Source: an uncultured Ruminococcus sp.
Lineage (GTDB): Bacteria; Bacillota; Clostridia; Oscillospirales; Acutalibacteraceae
Reading direction: 5' to 3'
DNA: 64,000 nucleotides
Assembly (NCBI GenBank): GCA_902785555.1
Contig: CACZZB010000012.1
Coordinates: forward strand, 1 to 64,000
Shown here: positions 25,753 through 33,146 of the stretch, piece by piece
How the letters are laid out: each line of letters opens with the position of its first letter
How positions within the stretch are numbered: position 1 is the stretch's first letter
Translations under genes and position numbers: made by a program
Notes under the pieces: model-generated
What the model was told of the DNA's origin: nothing
What the model saw: the letters and a program-made list of their open reading frames with translations, nothing else
Database searches by the model: none

Positions 25753-25823
25753 TTATTTTATCCTCCAATCTACGCTAATGTGCAATTTTTCAAAGTTTTT
25801 ATAAACCTTCTTCTATAACTGAT

Positions 25824-25857
25824 TGCTAATTGCACATTGCTAATTGCTAATTGTTAA
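25824..25857. repeat. dispersed GCTAATT-type repeat, copy A
   Basis: The gap between purA and the AIM24-family gene is filled by units of ATTGCTAATTGCACATTGCT followed by AATTGCTAATT. The same 31 bases occur in reverse orientation after nadA (39701-39735), and shorter relatives lie at 40971-40986 and 48546-48575. Confidence 0.8.
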
Positions 25858-26616
25858 TTATCCTACGGGGGCAACAAGGACACGTCCCGTACCTCTGTAT
25901 ACGTTTACAAAGCCTTCGCCCGAAGCTGCAGAGCCTACAAGAGTCTTTGTTGTACGTTCAACAGTAAACTGAAGTGACTGTGACCACGCTATTGCCATAC
26001 TGCCGTCAATTTTGAGAGTATCGTTTTCGAGGTCGAATACAAACAATTCTTCCGAGGGAACGGGGCTTTCAAGAACAGCTATGCCCTGACCGTAAAGTGT
26101 ATTGTTGAACAGACCTTCACCGCCAAGAACAGCAGAAGAAATATTGCTTCTTGATGTAACTTTCATCTGGATGGAATCCGAACAAGCAAGGAACAAACCG
26201 TCTTCAATGGTCATGCCGCCATTCCATGCTGCAAGGTCTTCAAGGAGAATATATTTGTATGTAGGTTCAAGAATAACTCTGCCTGTGCCTCTGTATTTCG
26301 GTTTTATACCGCTTTCACCCGTAACACTGCCGCCTATCATTCCCTTGAAAAAGCCGCCTACGCCCTGTACATTCGTAGACACTTCAACATTTCCGGTAAT
26401 CATCTGCATTGCTCCTGCCTGAAGAATAATACCCGTATTATTGAGGTCTGCAACTACCTGTCTTTTTCTCAAACCCATCTCACCCATAAAATATGATGTC
26501 TGAGCTGATGCAGGGCTTACTGACAAGTCTTTCGTATATTCTATTACAGAGAAGCATCCTTTCTGATTTACAACTTTCCTTGCGGGAGTCTGATTAAATA
26601 TATTCATCTTTACCAT
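25858..26616 (-). CDS. AIM24 family protein
   Basis: The 252-residue protein is rich in beta strands and glycine, with the pattern of the AIM24/TIGR00266 family: ETSYFMG-like AQTSYFMGEMGLRKRQ, GGFFKGMIGGSVTGESG, YRGTGRVILEPTYKYILLED and a second YRGTGRVLVAPVG at the C-terminus. The fold is a trimeric double-stranded beta barrel. The bacterial function is unknown; the mitochondrial namesake affects inner-membrane organisation. Its place between purB and purA, 19 bases from purB, means co-expression with purine synthesis, but no metabolic link is evident. Confidence 0.85.
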   Translation of the reverse strand: MVKMNIFNQTPARKVVNQKGCFSVIEYTKDLSVSPASAQTSYFMGEMGLRKRQVVADLNNTGIILQAGAMQMITGNVEVSTNVQGVGGFFKGMIGGSVTGESGIKPKYRGTGRVILEPTYKYILLEDLAAWNGGMTIEDGLFLACSDSIQMKVTSRSNISSAVLGGEGLFNNTLYGQGIAVLESPVPSEELFVFDLENDTLKIDGSMAIAWSQSLQFTVERTTKTLVGSAASGEGFVNVYRGTGRVLVAPVG

Positions 26617-26635
26617 AATTTAACACCGCTTTCTT

Positions 26636-28051
26636 TTAAACATTTATTTCAGCTTTCTGAGTAGCTATATTTTCATAAGGTCTGAGAGCAGGTGCAACTA
26701 CTTCGCTGAGGAAATCCTCTGTCTGTTTAGGTGAACGACCTACATATTTTGACGGCTCGATTTTTGCTTTGAGCTCATCAAGAGTTACGAAGAATGCAGG
26801 GTCGGCAGCTATCTTTTCAAGAAGGTCATTGCTTCCGCTCATTTTTACTTCCATAGAGTATGTTCTTATTTTTTCGTGAAGTTCCTGACGGTTTCCGCCT
26901 TTTTTGACGGCATCCATCATAATATTTTCCGTCATCATGAACGGCAGTTCATTCATAAGGTGTGCCGTTATGACTTTATCATAAACTACAAGTCCGTCAC
27001 TGACATTCATATACAGATTAAGTATGGCATCTACTGCCAAAAATGCCTCCGGTACGCTCAGACGTTTATTTGCCGAGTCATCAAGAGTTCTTTCAAACCA
27101 CTGTGTAGCCGCTGTTATATACGGGTTGAGAACATCTATCATGACATATCTTGAAAGAGATGCCATTCTTTCACTTCTCATAGGATTTCTCTTGTATGCC
27201 ATTGCAGATGAACCTATCTGATTTTTCTCAAAGGGTTCTTCAATTTCCTTGAGGTGCTGGAGAAGTCTTATATCATTTGAAAACTTTGATGCACTCTGTG
27301 CAATTCCTGCAAGGACATTCAGTACACGGCTGTCGAGTTTTCTCGAATAGGTCTGTCCCGATACGGCAAAGCACTCTTTATATCCCATTTTTTCGGCAAT
27401 AAGTCTGTCTATCTGCTTGCATTTCTCGTGGTCACCCTCGAAAAGTTCAAGGAAACTTGCCTGTGTGCCCGTTGTACCCTTGCAGCCGAGCAGCTTCATA
27501 TTATTGATTATATACTGCACGTCTTCCAAATCCATCAACAAATCCTGTATCCAAAGAGTAGCACGTTTGCCTACGGTTGTAGGCTGTGCAGGCTGAAAAT
27601 GAGTAAATGCAAGTGTCGGGAGATTCTTGTATTTATCAGCAAATTCGGATAATAAGCGGATAGTGCTGACAAGTTTTTTCTCGACTATTTTAAGAGCCTC
27701 TGTCATGATTATAACATCAGTGTTGTCACCGACATAGCATGATGTTGCACCGAGATGTATTATACCGGCAGCTTTCGGACACTGTACACCGTAAGCGTAT
27801 ACATGGGACATTACATCATGACGGACAAGTTTTTCCCTCTGCTCGGCAACCTCATAGTTGATGTCATCGGCATGGGCTTTGAGTTCATCTATCTGTTCCT
27901 GTGTAACTTCAAGACCGAGTTCATGTTCAGCCTCTGCAAGTGCTATCCAAAGTTTTCTCCATGTTTTGAACTTCATATCGGGAGAAAATATATATTTCAT
28001 TTCTTTATCCGCATATCTTGATGAAAGCGGAGATTCATAGGTATCTCTCAT
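26636..28051 (-). CDS. purB: adenylosuccinate lyase
   Basis: The 471-residue enzyme cleaves adenylosuccinate to AMP and SAICAR to AICAR, releasing fumarate. Family signatures are LGATSCYVGDNTD, the TTGTQASF segment and the flexible signature loop GSSAMAYKRNPMRSER with the catalytic Ser. Its length is like that of the long adenylosuccinate lyases of Clostridia and animals. The start gives MRDTYESPLSSRYADKEM. It lies 20 bases after purF. Confidence 0.96.
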   Translation of the reverse strand: MRDTYESPLSSRYADKEMKYIFSPDMKFKTWRKLWIALAEAEHELGLEVTQEQIDELKAHADDINYEVAEQREKLVRHDVMSHVYAYGVQCPKAAGIIHLGATSCYVGDNTDVIIMTEALKIVEKKLVSTIRLLSEFADKYKNLPTLAFTHFQPAQPTTVGKRATLWIQDLLMDLEDVQYIINNMKLLGCKGTTGTQASFLELFEGDHEKCKQIDRLIAEKMGYKECFAVSGQTYSRKLDSRVLNVLAGIAQSASKFSNDIRLLQHLKEIEEPFEKNQIGSSAMAYKRNPMRSERMASLSRYVMIDVLNPYITAATQWFERTLDDSANKRLSVPEAFLAVDAILNLYMNVSDGLVVYDKVITAHLMNELPFMMTENIMMDAVKKGGNRQELHEKIRTYSMEVKMSGSNDLLEKIAADPAFFVTLDELKAKIEPSKYVGRSPKQTEDFLSEVVAPALRPYENIATQKAEINV

Positions 28052-28071
28052 AATTTCTTCTCACTTTCGGT

Positions 28072-29553
28072 TTAAGTTTCGGTTTTGCCGACACAAGGCA
28101 GTTTTTTGTCAAAGTCCACTCCGCCACGTTCTTTGCCTTCGAGGAATTTTTCGGGTATCTTTGTGGGATACCTTCCCGAAAAACAGGCATCACATATTCC
28201 CGCATTTTTGCAGAAAAGCATTTCATTGAGCTTATCAGGCGGCAGAAATCCCAATGTATCGGCACCGGTCAATTCACATATCTCATCAATGGTATGCTTT
28301 ACAGCGATAAGCTCTCCCCTTGACGGGATATCAGTTCCGTAAAAGCACGGCCATATAAAAGGAGGTGAGCTTATTCTGAGATGTACTTCCTTTGCACCGG
28401 CATTTCTCAGCATTTTGACTATCCTGTCACAGGTCGTTCCACGCACGATGGAGTCATCTATCACGACAACTCTTTTTCCTTTCAGAACCGAGCTCAAAGG
28501 ATTCAGCTTCAATTTAACGCTGTTCGCACGTTCTTTTTGTGTAGGCTTGATGAAAGTTCTTCCGATATAGCCGTTTTTGACAATACCCTTTTCGTATGGG
28601 ATACCCGATTCCTCACTGTAACCGATAGCGGCATCTATACCCGATTCGGGTACTCCGATAACGATATCGGCTTCAACGGGGAATTCTCTTGCGAGTATTC
28701 TTCCGGCTTCTTTTCTTGATTGATAAACGCTTATACCGTCTATTTCGGAATCGGTTCTTGCAAAATATATGTACTCAAAAACACAAAGGGATTTTTTGTC
28801 GGGCTTTGGACAATTGTTTCTTATTGATTCAATCCCCTTTTCACTGACAACGACTATTTCACCGGGGTCGATATCCCTTACGAACTCTGCACCGCAGGCT
28901 GCCAATGCACAGCTTTCGGATGCAAATACAACAGACTTCCCTATTTTTCCCATGCACAGCGGTCTGAAACCGTGAGGGTCTCTTGCTGCAATGAGCTTTT
29001 TGGGACTCATAACAAGAAGTGAATATGCTCCGTCAATCTGTTTCATAGTCCTTTCAACGGCTTTTTCGATACTGTCCGAACTTACTCTTTCTCTTGCGAT
29101 AAGATAGGCTATTGCTTCCGAATCTATCGTAGTCTGAAAAATAGCACCTCTGTGTTCAAGTTCACGTCTTATTTCATAGGCATTTGTCAGATTGCCGTTG
29201 TGTGCAATGGCGAGTGTTCCTTTTACATAACGCATAACAAGCGGCTGTGAGTTTTCACGCACACTGCCGCCTGCTGTTGAATACCTTACATGGGAAACAG
29301 CCATCTGACCGACAAGTCCGTTAAGAACTTCACTGTCGAAAACTTCGCTGACAAGTCCCATATTTTTATGACTGCTGATAACACCTCTGTCATTCACCGC
29401 AATGCCGCAACTCTCCTGACCTCTGTGCTGCAAAGCAAGAAGTCCGTTATAACAGGCATAAGCAGGAGCTATGCTGTCATCTCCGTATATACCGAATACA
29501 CCACATTCTTCATGCAGTTCTTCGGAAAAATATTCCTGTGAATCGATACTCAA
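28072..29553 (-). CDS. purF: amidophosphoribosyltransferase
   Basis: A TTG at 29553, ten bases after AGGAGG, is the best start and gives 493 residues; the upstream TTG lies too close to the ribosome binding site. The enzyme makes phosphoribosylamine from PRPP and glutamine. The catalytic Cys17 (EECGVFGIYG) follows a 16-residue propeptide, as in the Bacillus-type enzyme that is processed and carries an Fe4S4 cluster. The C-terminal CDAC pair fits a cluster ligand site. The PRPP loop is VVVIDDSIVRGTTCD. It is the second gene of the purine operon. Confidence 0.96.
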   Translation of the reverse strand: MSIDSQEYFSEELHEECGVFGIYGDDSIAPAYACYNGLLALQHRGQESCGIAVNDRGVISSHKNMGLVSEVFDSEVLNGLVGQMAVSHVRYSTAGGSVRENSQPLVMRYVKGTLAIAHNGNLTNAYEIRRELEHRGAIFQTTIDSEAIAYLIARERVSSDSIEKAVERTMKQIDGAYSLLVMSPKKLIAARDPHGFRPLCMGKIGKSVVFASESCALAACGAEFVRDIDPGEIVVVSEKGIESIRNNCPKPDKKSLCVFEYIYFARTDSEIDGISVYQSRKEAGRILAREFPVEADIVIGVPESGIDAAIGYSEESGIPYEKGIVKNGYIGRTFIKPTQKERANSVKLKLNPLSSVLKGKRVVVIDDSIVRGTTCDRIVKMLRNAGAKEVHLRISSPPFIWPCFYGTDIPSRGELIAVKHTIDEICELTGADTLGFLPPDKLNEMLFCKNAGICDACFSGRYPTKIPEKFLEGKERGGVDFDKKLPCVGKTET

Positions 29554-29589
29554 AAGAGTCAAACCTCCTATTAAAGTTAGGAATTAGAA

Positions 29590-29632
29590 GTGAGTAGTGA
29601 GAAACATTCATTTCTCACTGCTCATTCATCAT
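29590..29632. repeat. dispersed CTCACTNCTCA-type repeat, purC-purF gap
   Basis: The gap carries GTGAGTAGTGAGAAA and, on the other side of a short loop, TTTCTCACTGCTCATT, giving both an inverted repeat and a relative of the repeats at 39826-39856 and 52880-52925. Confidence 0.6.
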
Positions 29633-29635
29633 TTA

Positions 29636-30349
29636 TTACTGACCAAGTCCGATACGCTTCATCATTTCGGCATAGGCTTCTTCAACTCCGCCGAGGTCTC
29701 TCCTGAAACGGTCTTTATCAAGTTTTTCATGTGTCTTTATATCCCAGAAACGGCAGGTATCGGGAGAAATTTCGTCTGCAAGAACTATCTCGCCGTCAAC
29801 TGTCTTGCCGAATTCAAGTTTGAAGTCGATAAGCTCAACGCCTACGCTTGCAAAGAATTCTACCATATATTTGTTTATATCGAGAGCCATTTTGCTGATA
29901 GTATCAATATCTTCCCAGGTAGCTGCACCGATAGCAACAGCGTGATATGAGTTGATAAGAGGATCGCCGAGTGCATCATCCTTGTATGAGAACTCAAGAA
30001 CAGTTGTTTTAAGCTCTGTGCCTTCCTCAAGACCGAGACGCTTTGCCATTGAGCCGGCTGCCTTGTTTCTGATGATAACTTCAAGAGGAACTATTTTGAC
30101 TTGTTTAACGATAGTTTCTCTGTCGCTCACCTGTTCTACAAAGTGTGTGTGTATGCCTTTTTCTTCAAGAAGCTTGAACATAAAGTTTGACATCTTATTG
30201 TTTACAATGCCCTTGCCTGTGATAGTACCTTTTTTAAGACCGTTGAATGCTGTCGCATCATCTTTATACTCTACCATACAATAATTGGGTTCTGACATTG
30301 CGTATACCTTTTTTGCCTTGCCTTCATACAAAAGTTCTGCTTTTTCCAT
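29636..30349 (-). CDS. purC: SAICAR synthetase (phosphoribosylaminoimidazole-succinocarboxamide synthase)
   Basis: The 237-residue protein joins CAIR and aspartate using ATP. It begins [17 protein letters not shown], the usual ATP-grasp-like start, and has [38 protein letters not shown] and [13 protein letters not shown]. Length is normal. It is the first gene of the minus-strand purine operon, behind a strong promoter at 30423-30451, and is divergent to gdhA. Confidence 0.97.
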   Translation of the reverse strand: MEKAELLYEGKAKKVYAMSEPNYCMVEYKDDATAFNGLKKGTITGKGIVNNKMSNFMFKLLEEKGIHTHFVEQVSDRETIVKQVKIVPLEVIIRNKAAGSMAKRLGLEEGTELKTTVLEFSYKDDALGDPLINSYHAVAIGAATWEDIDTISKMALDINKYMVEFFASVGVELIDFKLEFGKTVDGEIVLADEISPDTCRFWDIKTHEKLDKDRFRRDLGGVEEAYAEMMKRIGLGQ

Positions 30350-30422
30350 TTTAAAATACCCCTCTCAAATAATGGCTGAAAAAATTTTTTTATCGTTTCC
30401 GAAAATTGAAACGGCTATCATA

Positions 30423-30451
30423 ATTATACATCTTTATAATGATTTAAGCAA
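30423..30451 (-). promoter_or_regulatory. purC: promoter of the purine operon
   Basis: On the minus strand TTGCTT (30451-30446), a 17-base spacer and TATAAT (30428-30423) form a near-consensus vegetative promoter. Its leader contains a CGTTTC...GAAACG dyad (about 30389-30408), a possible regulatory site. No purine riboswitch structure is evident. Confidence 0.7.
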
Positions 30452-30580
30452 GTTTTTATCGTGACTAAATATTTTTTTGACATTTCAACTATTATTTTTT
30501 ATTCCAAACGCCTTTTTTTTGCTTTTTTTAACAAAAAACAAAAAAATGAATTTTTTTCGCCTCAAACTTGCAAAAATCTC

Positions 30581-30609
30581 TTGATTATTTTAAATCAATG
30601 TGCTAAAAT
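30581..30609 (+). promoter_or_regulatory. gdhA: promoter of gdhA
   Basis: TTGATT (30581-30586), 17 bases, TAAAAT (30604-30609) lies about 70 bases before the gdhA start. Together with the purC promoter it accounts for the 331-base intergenic stretch 30350-30680, which otherwise holds AT-rich, homopolymer-rich sequence. Confidence 0.65.
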
Positions 30610-30680
30610 AGGCAATGCAGTAGTCAGCAATGCAAGATTGCTATATTGATATTTTCAGATTTTTTAAGGAGTGACAGCGA

Positions 30681-32021
30681 ATGTCTTATGTAAGCGAACA
30701 GCTTGAAAAGCTTGCGAAGAAAAATCCCGGTCAGGACGAGTTCCTTCAGACCGCAACAGAAGTTTTGACATCTCTTGAGCCTGTATTCGAGGCAAACCCT
30801 CAGTATGAAAAAATGGCTCTTATCGAAAGAATCACAGAACCTGAAAGACAGATCATGTTCAGAGTTCCGTGGGTAGACGACAACGGCAACGTACAGGTAA
30901 ACCGTGGCTTCCGTGTACAGTTCAACAGTGCACTCGGTCCGTACAAAGGCGGTCTCCGTTTTGCTCCCAATGTTAATATAAGCATTATCAAGTTCCTCGG
31001 CTTCGAGCAGATCTTCAAAAACTCTCTTACAGGTCTTCCGATCGGCGGCGGTAAGGGCGGTGCTGACTTCGACCCCAACGGCAAATCAGACATGGAAATC
31101 ATGAGATTCTGTCAGTCTTTCATCACAGAGCTTTACAGACATATCGGTCCGAATACCGACGTTCCTGCAGGTGACCTCGGTGTCGGCGGCAGAGAAATCG
31201 GCTATATGATGGGTCAGTACAAGAGAATCAGAGACGCTTATGACGGCACACTCACAGGTAAGGGTGTAGGTTACGGCGGTCTTCTCGGCAGAGCAGAAGC
31301 AACAGGTTACGGTATTGTATTCTATGCAAGAGAAATGCTCAAACACTTCGGTGAATCACTCGAAGGCAAAACAGCTGTTGTATCAGGTTTCGGTAACGTT
31401 GCTTGGGGTACCTGCAAAAAGCTCACAGAGCTTGGTGCAAAGGTTATCACAATCTCAGGTCCCGATGGTTATATCCTTGATGAAGACGGCGTATCAGGCG
31501 AGAAGATAGACTACCTCCTCGAACTCAGAAGCAGCGGCAAAAACATCTGTGCTCCTTATGCAGATAAATTCCCTGGTGCTAAATTCTTTGCAGGCGAGAA
31601 GCCCTGGGGCGTTAAGGCTGACCTTTACATTCCTTGTGCTACACAGAACGAGATTTATCTTGAAGATGCTCAGAAGATGGTTGCAAACGGCTGTAAGTTC
31701 CTTTGCGAAGGTGCTAATATGCCTACAAGAAATGAAGCTATCGAATATCTCCAGGAAAACGGCGTAGTTGTAGGTCCTTCAAAGGCTGCAAATGCAGGCG
31801 GCGTTGCTTGCTCATGCATCGAAATGGCTCAGAATGCCGAACACCTTGTATTCACAGAAGAAGAAGTTTACGCTAAGCTCGAAAACATCATGGTAAACAT
31901 CTTCAAGCAGAGCGTTGCAGCTTGCGAGAAATACAACCTCGGCAACAACCTCGTTGCAGGTGCCAACATTGCAGGCTTCGTAAAGGTTGCTGAAGCTATG
32001 ATGGCTCAGGGTATTGTATAA
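30681..32021 (+). CDS. gdhA: NADP-type glutamate dehydrogenase
   Basis: The 446-residue enzyme interconverts 2-oxoglutarate plus ammonia and glutamate. It has the catalytic GGGKGGADFDP block (Lys in PIGGGKGG), PAGDLGVGGREIGYM, the Rossmann motif VSGFGNVAWG and the C-terminal ANAGGVACSCIEM. Size and motifs fit hexameric NADP-dependent enzymes. Codon choice is clearly more biased than in neighbours, as expected of a highly expressed ammonia-assimilation enzyme. It starts behind AAGGAG and its own promoter, divergent from the purine operon whose glutamine supply it supports. Confidence 0.96.
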   Translation: MSYVSEQLEKLAKKNPGQDEFLQTATEVLTSLEPVFEANPQYEKMALIERITEPERQIMFRVPWVDDNGNVQVNRGFRVQFNSALGPYKGGLRFAPNVNISIIKFLGFEQIFKNSLTGLPIGGGKGGADFDPNGKSDMEIMRFCQSFITELYRHIGPNTDVPAGDLGVGGREIGYMMGQYKRIRDAYDGTLTGKGVGYGGLLGRAEATGYGIVFYAREMLKHFGESLEGKTAVVSGFGNVAWGTCKKLTELGAKVITISGPDGYILDEDGVSGEKIDYLLELRSSGKNICAPYADKFPGAKFFAGEKPWGVKADLYIPCATQNEIYLEDAQKMVANGCKFLCEGANMPTRNEAIEYLQENGVVVGPSKAANAGGVACSCIEMAQNAEHLVFTEEEVYAKLENIMVNIFKQSVAACEKYNLGNNLVAGANIAGFVKVAEAMMAQGIV

Positions 32022-32061
32022 TTTCAGATTGTTCTTCTTAATCATTTAATAAAATATATAA

Positions 32062-32100
32062 AAAAGCTGTATTGATTTTAGGTCAATGCAGCTTTTTTTG
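32062..32100 (+). terminator. gdhA: terminator of gdhA
   Basis: AAAGCTGTATTGA and TCAATGCAGCTTTTTTT form a stem with one mismatch, followed by a T-run. It lies about 40 bases after the gdhA stop. Confidence 0.85.
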
Positions 32101-32185
32101 TGTCAAAAATTTTTTTCCTGTATATAATAATAGTGTAAGCCGAACAGTACTCAGACGATACTTAGACCAAATGGGGTGTATTGAA

Positions 32186-32332
32186 ATGAGAAAGTGCATA
32201 AAAAACGGAAATGTATTTGCGTTCAGTCTGGGACTGTTTGTTTCATGCGTACTGCCGCAGCACTGTCTTATAGTTATAATTGCCGTTATACTTGCAGTTA
32301 CATCTGTAATAAGTTCAAGAAGGTGCTGCTGA
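32186..32332 (+). CDS. small single-helix membrane protein upstream of spoVM
   Basis: This 48-residue protein starts at an ATG eight bases after GGGGTG. A short basic start (MRKCIKNG) leads into one long hydrophobic helix (VFAFSLGLFVSCVLPQHCLI, then VIIAVILAVTSVI), and the end is SSRRCC. The stop lies just before the ribosome binding site of spoVM, so the two are co-transcribed, which suggests a sporulation or envelope role. I do not recognise a named family. A possible promoter (TTGTGT, 17 bases, TATATA) overlaps the gdhA terminator. Confidence 0.6.
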   Translation: MRKCIKNGNVFAFSLGLFVSCVLPQHCLIVIIAVILAVTSVISSRRCC

Positions 32333-32352
32333 TATGAAAGGAGTCTTCTGTC

Positions 32353-32451
32353 ATGAAAATAGTTGTTGTCGATAATCCTAAGTTCTGGGGCTTTATTCTC
32401 CGTAAAATGTTCAAAATCAAAAAAATTCCTCAGCAGCCAACTATTAACTGA
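32353..32451 (+). CDS. spoVM: stage V sporulation protein M homologue
   Basis: A 32-residue micro-protein behind AAAGGAG with nine-base spacing. Its sequence begins MKIVVVDNPKFWGFILRKMF and continues KIKKIPQQPTIN. It aligns along its whole length with SpoVM: Met-Lys start, central Pro-Lys-Phe-x-Gly with the functionally important Pro9, Ile-x-Arg at 15-17, and a basic end. SpoVM is an amphipathic helix that recognises the convex forespore membrane and anchors the spore coat ATPase SpoIVA. The six extra C-terminal residues are unlike the 26-residue Bacillus form. It is too short for usual gene finding and may be unannotated elsewhere. Confidence 0.85.
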   Translation: MKIVVVDNPKFWGFILRKMFKIKKIPQQPTIN

Positions 32452-32540
32452 ATTTATTTGAAAATATATTTGAAAATGCTCAAACATTATGATATAATGA
32501 ACATGACATTTTTGTAACTTTATATAAGGGTGGAAAATTT

Positions 32541-33083
32541 ATGCTTGAAAAAATTCAGGCATGGGACGAAAAAATCCTCACGAAACTTACTCACAAAAGA
32601 ACTCCTGTGCTTAATAAGATAATGATATTGATAACGACTGTCGGAAATCACGGTTATGTATGGTTCGTGTTTCTCATGCCTTTCCTGCTGATGAACAAAT
32701 GGAGAATTACAGGTTTTACAATGCTGCTTTCATTATGCTTTACATGGCTGGGCGGAGAGGTGACAATAAAACATATTGTCGGCAGAGTCCGACCCTGCAA
32801 CAAGTCTTTCGAGGAATTCCTGCTTATCGAAAATCCTCCCCATTACTCTTTCCCATCGGGTCATTCTTCGTCATCTTTCGCTATATCAATGGTCATGTTC
32901 TTTATGTGTCAGCATCTTTTTATCCCTGTATTGATATTCGCTGCTCTAATGGCTTTTTCAAGAATGTATCTGCTTGTACATTATCCGACCGATGTTATCG
33001 CAGGAGCCGTTTTCGGTATAATATGCGGCTGTATCGCCGTCCCTCTTTCACCTTATATACCGTTCTTTGATTTTCAGTTTTGA
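32541..33083 (+). CDS. PAP2-family membrane phosphatase
   Basis: The 180-residue protein has several transmembrane helices and the three PAP2 active-site motifs: KHIVGRVRP (C1), PSGHSSS (C2) and SRMYLLVHYPTD (C3, with the catalytic His). Such enzymes dephosphorylate undecaprenyl pyrophosphate or phosphatidate on the outer face of the membrane. A role in recycling the lipid carrier for wall and polysaccharide synthesis is plausible but not shown. It lies 89 bases after spoVM and before a strong terminator. Confidence 0.9.
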   Translation: MLEKIQAWDEKILTKLTHKRTPVLNKIMILITTVGNHGYVWFVFLMPFLLMNKWRITGFTMLLSLCFTWLGGEVTIKHIVGRVRPCNKSFEEFLLIENPPHYSFPSGHSSSSFAISMVMFFMCQHLFIPVLIFAALMAFSRMYLLVHYPTDVIAGAVFGIICGCIAVPLSPYIPFFDFQF

Positions 33084-33096
33084 TTCTTCAAAAATA

Positions 33097-33141
33097 AAAC
33101 CCCCTTTCGTCAAATATTTATTTCCTGACGAAAGGGGATTT
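33097..33141. terminator. bidirectional terminator between PAP2 and sortase genes
   Basis: CCCCTTTCGTCA and TGACGAAAGGGG form a perfect 12-bp stem around a 13-base loop. It is followed by ATTTTTTATTTA on the plus strand and by a T-rich tract on the minus strand. It serves both convergent genes. Confidence 0.85.
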
Positions 33142-33146
33142 TTTAT

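Noticed and set aside
30350-30680. Purine riboswitch before purC
   Set aside because: No three-way-junction aptamer pattern with the conserved loop sequences is visible in the short leader.
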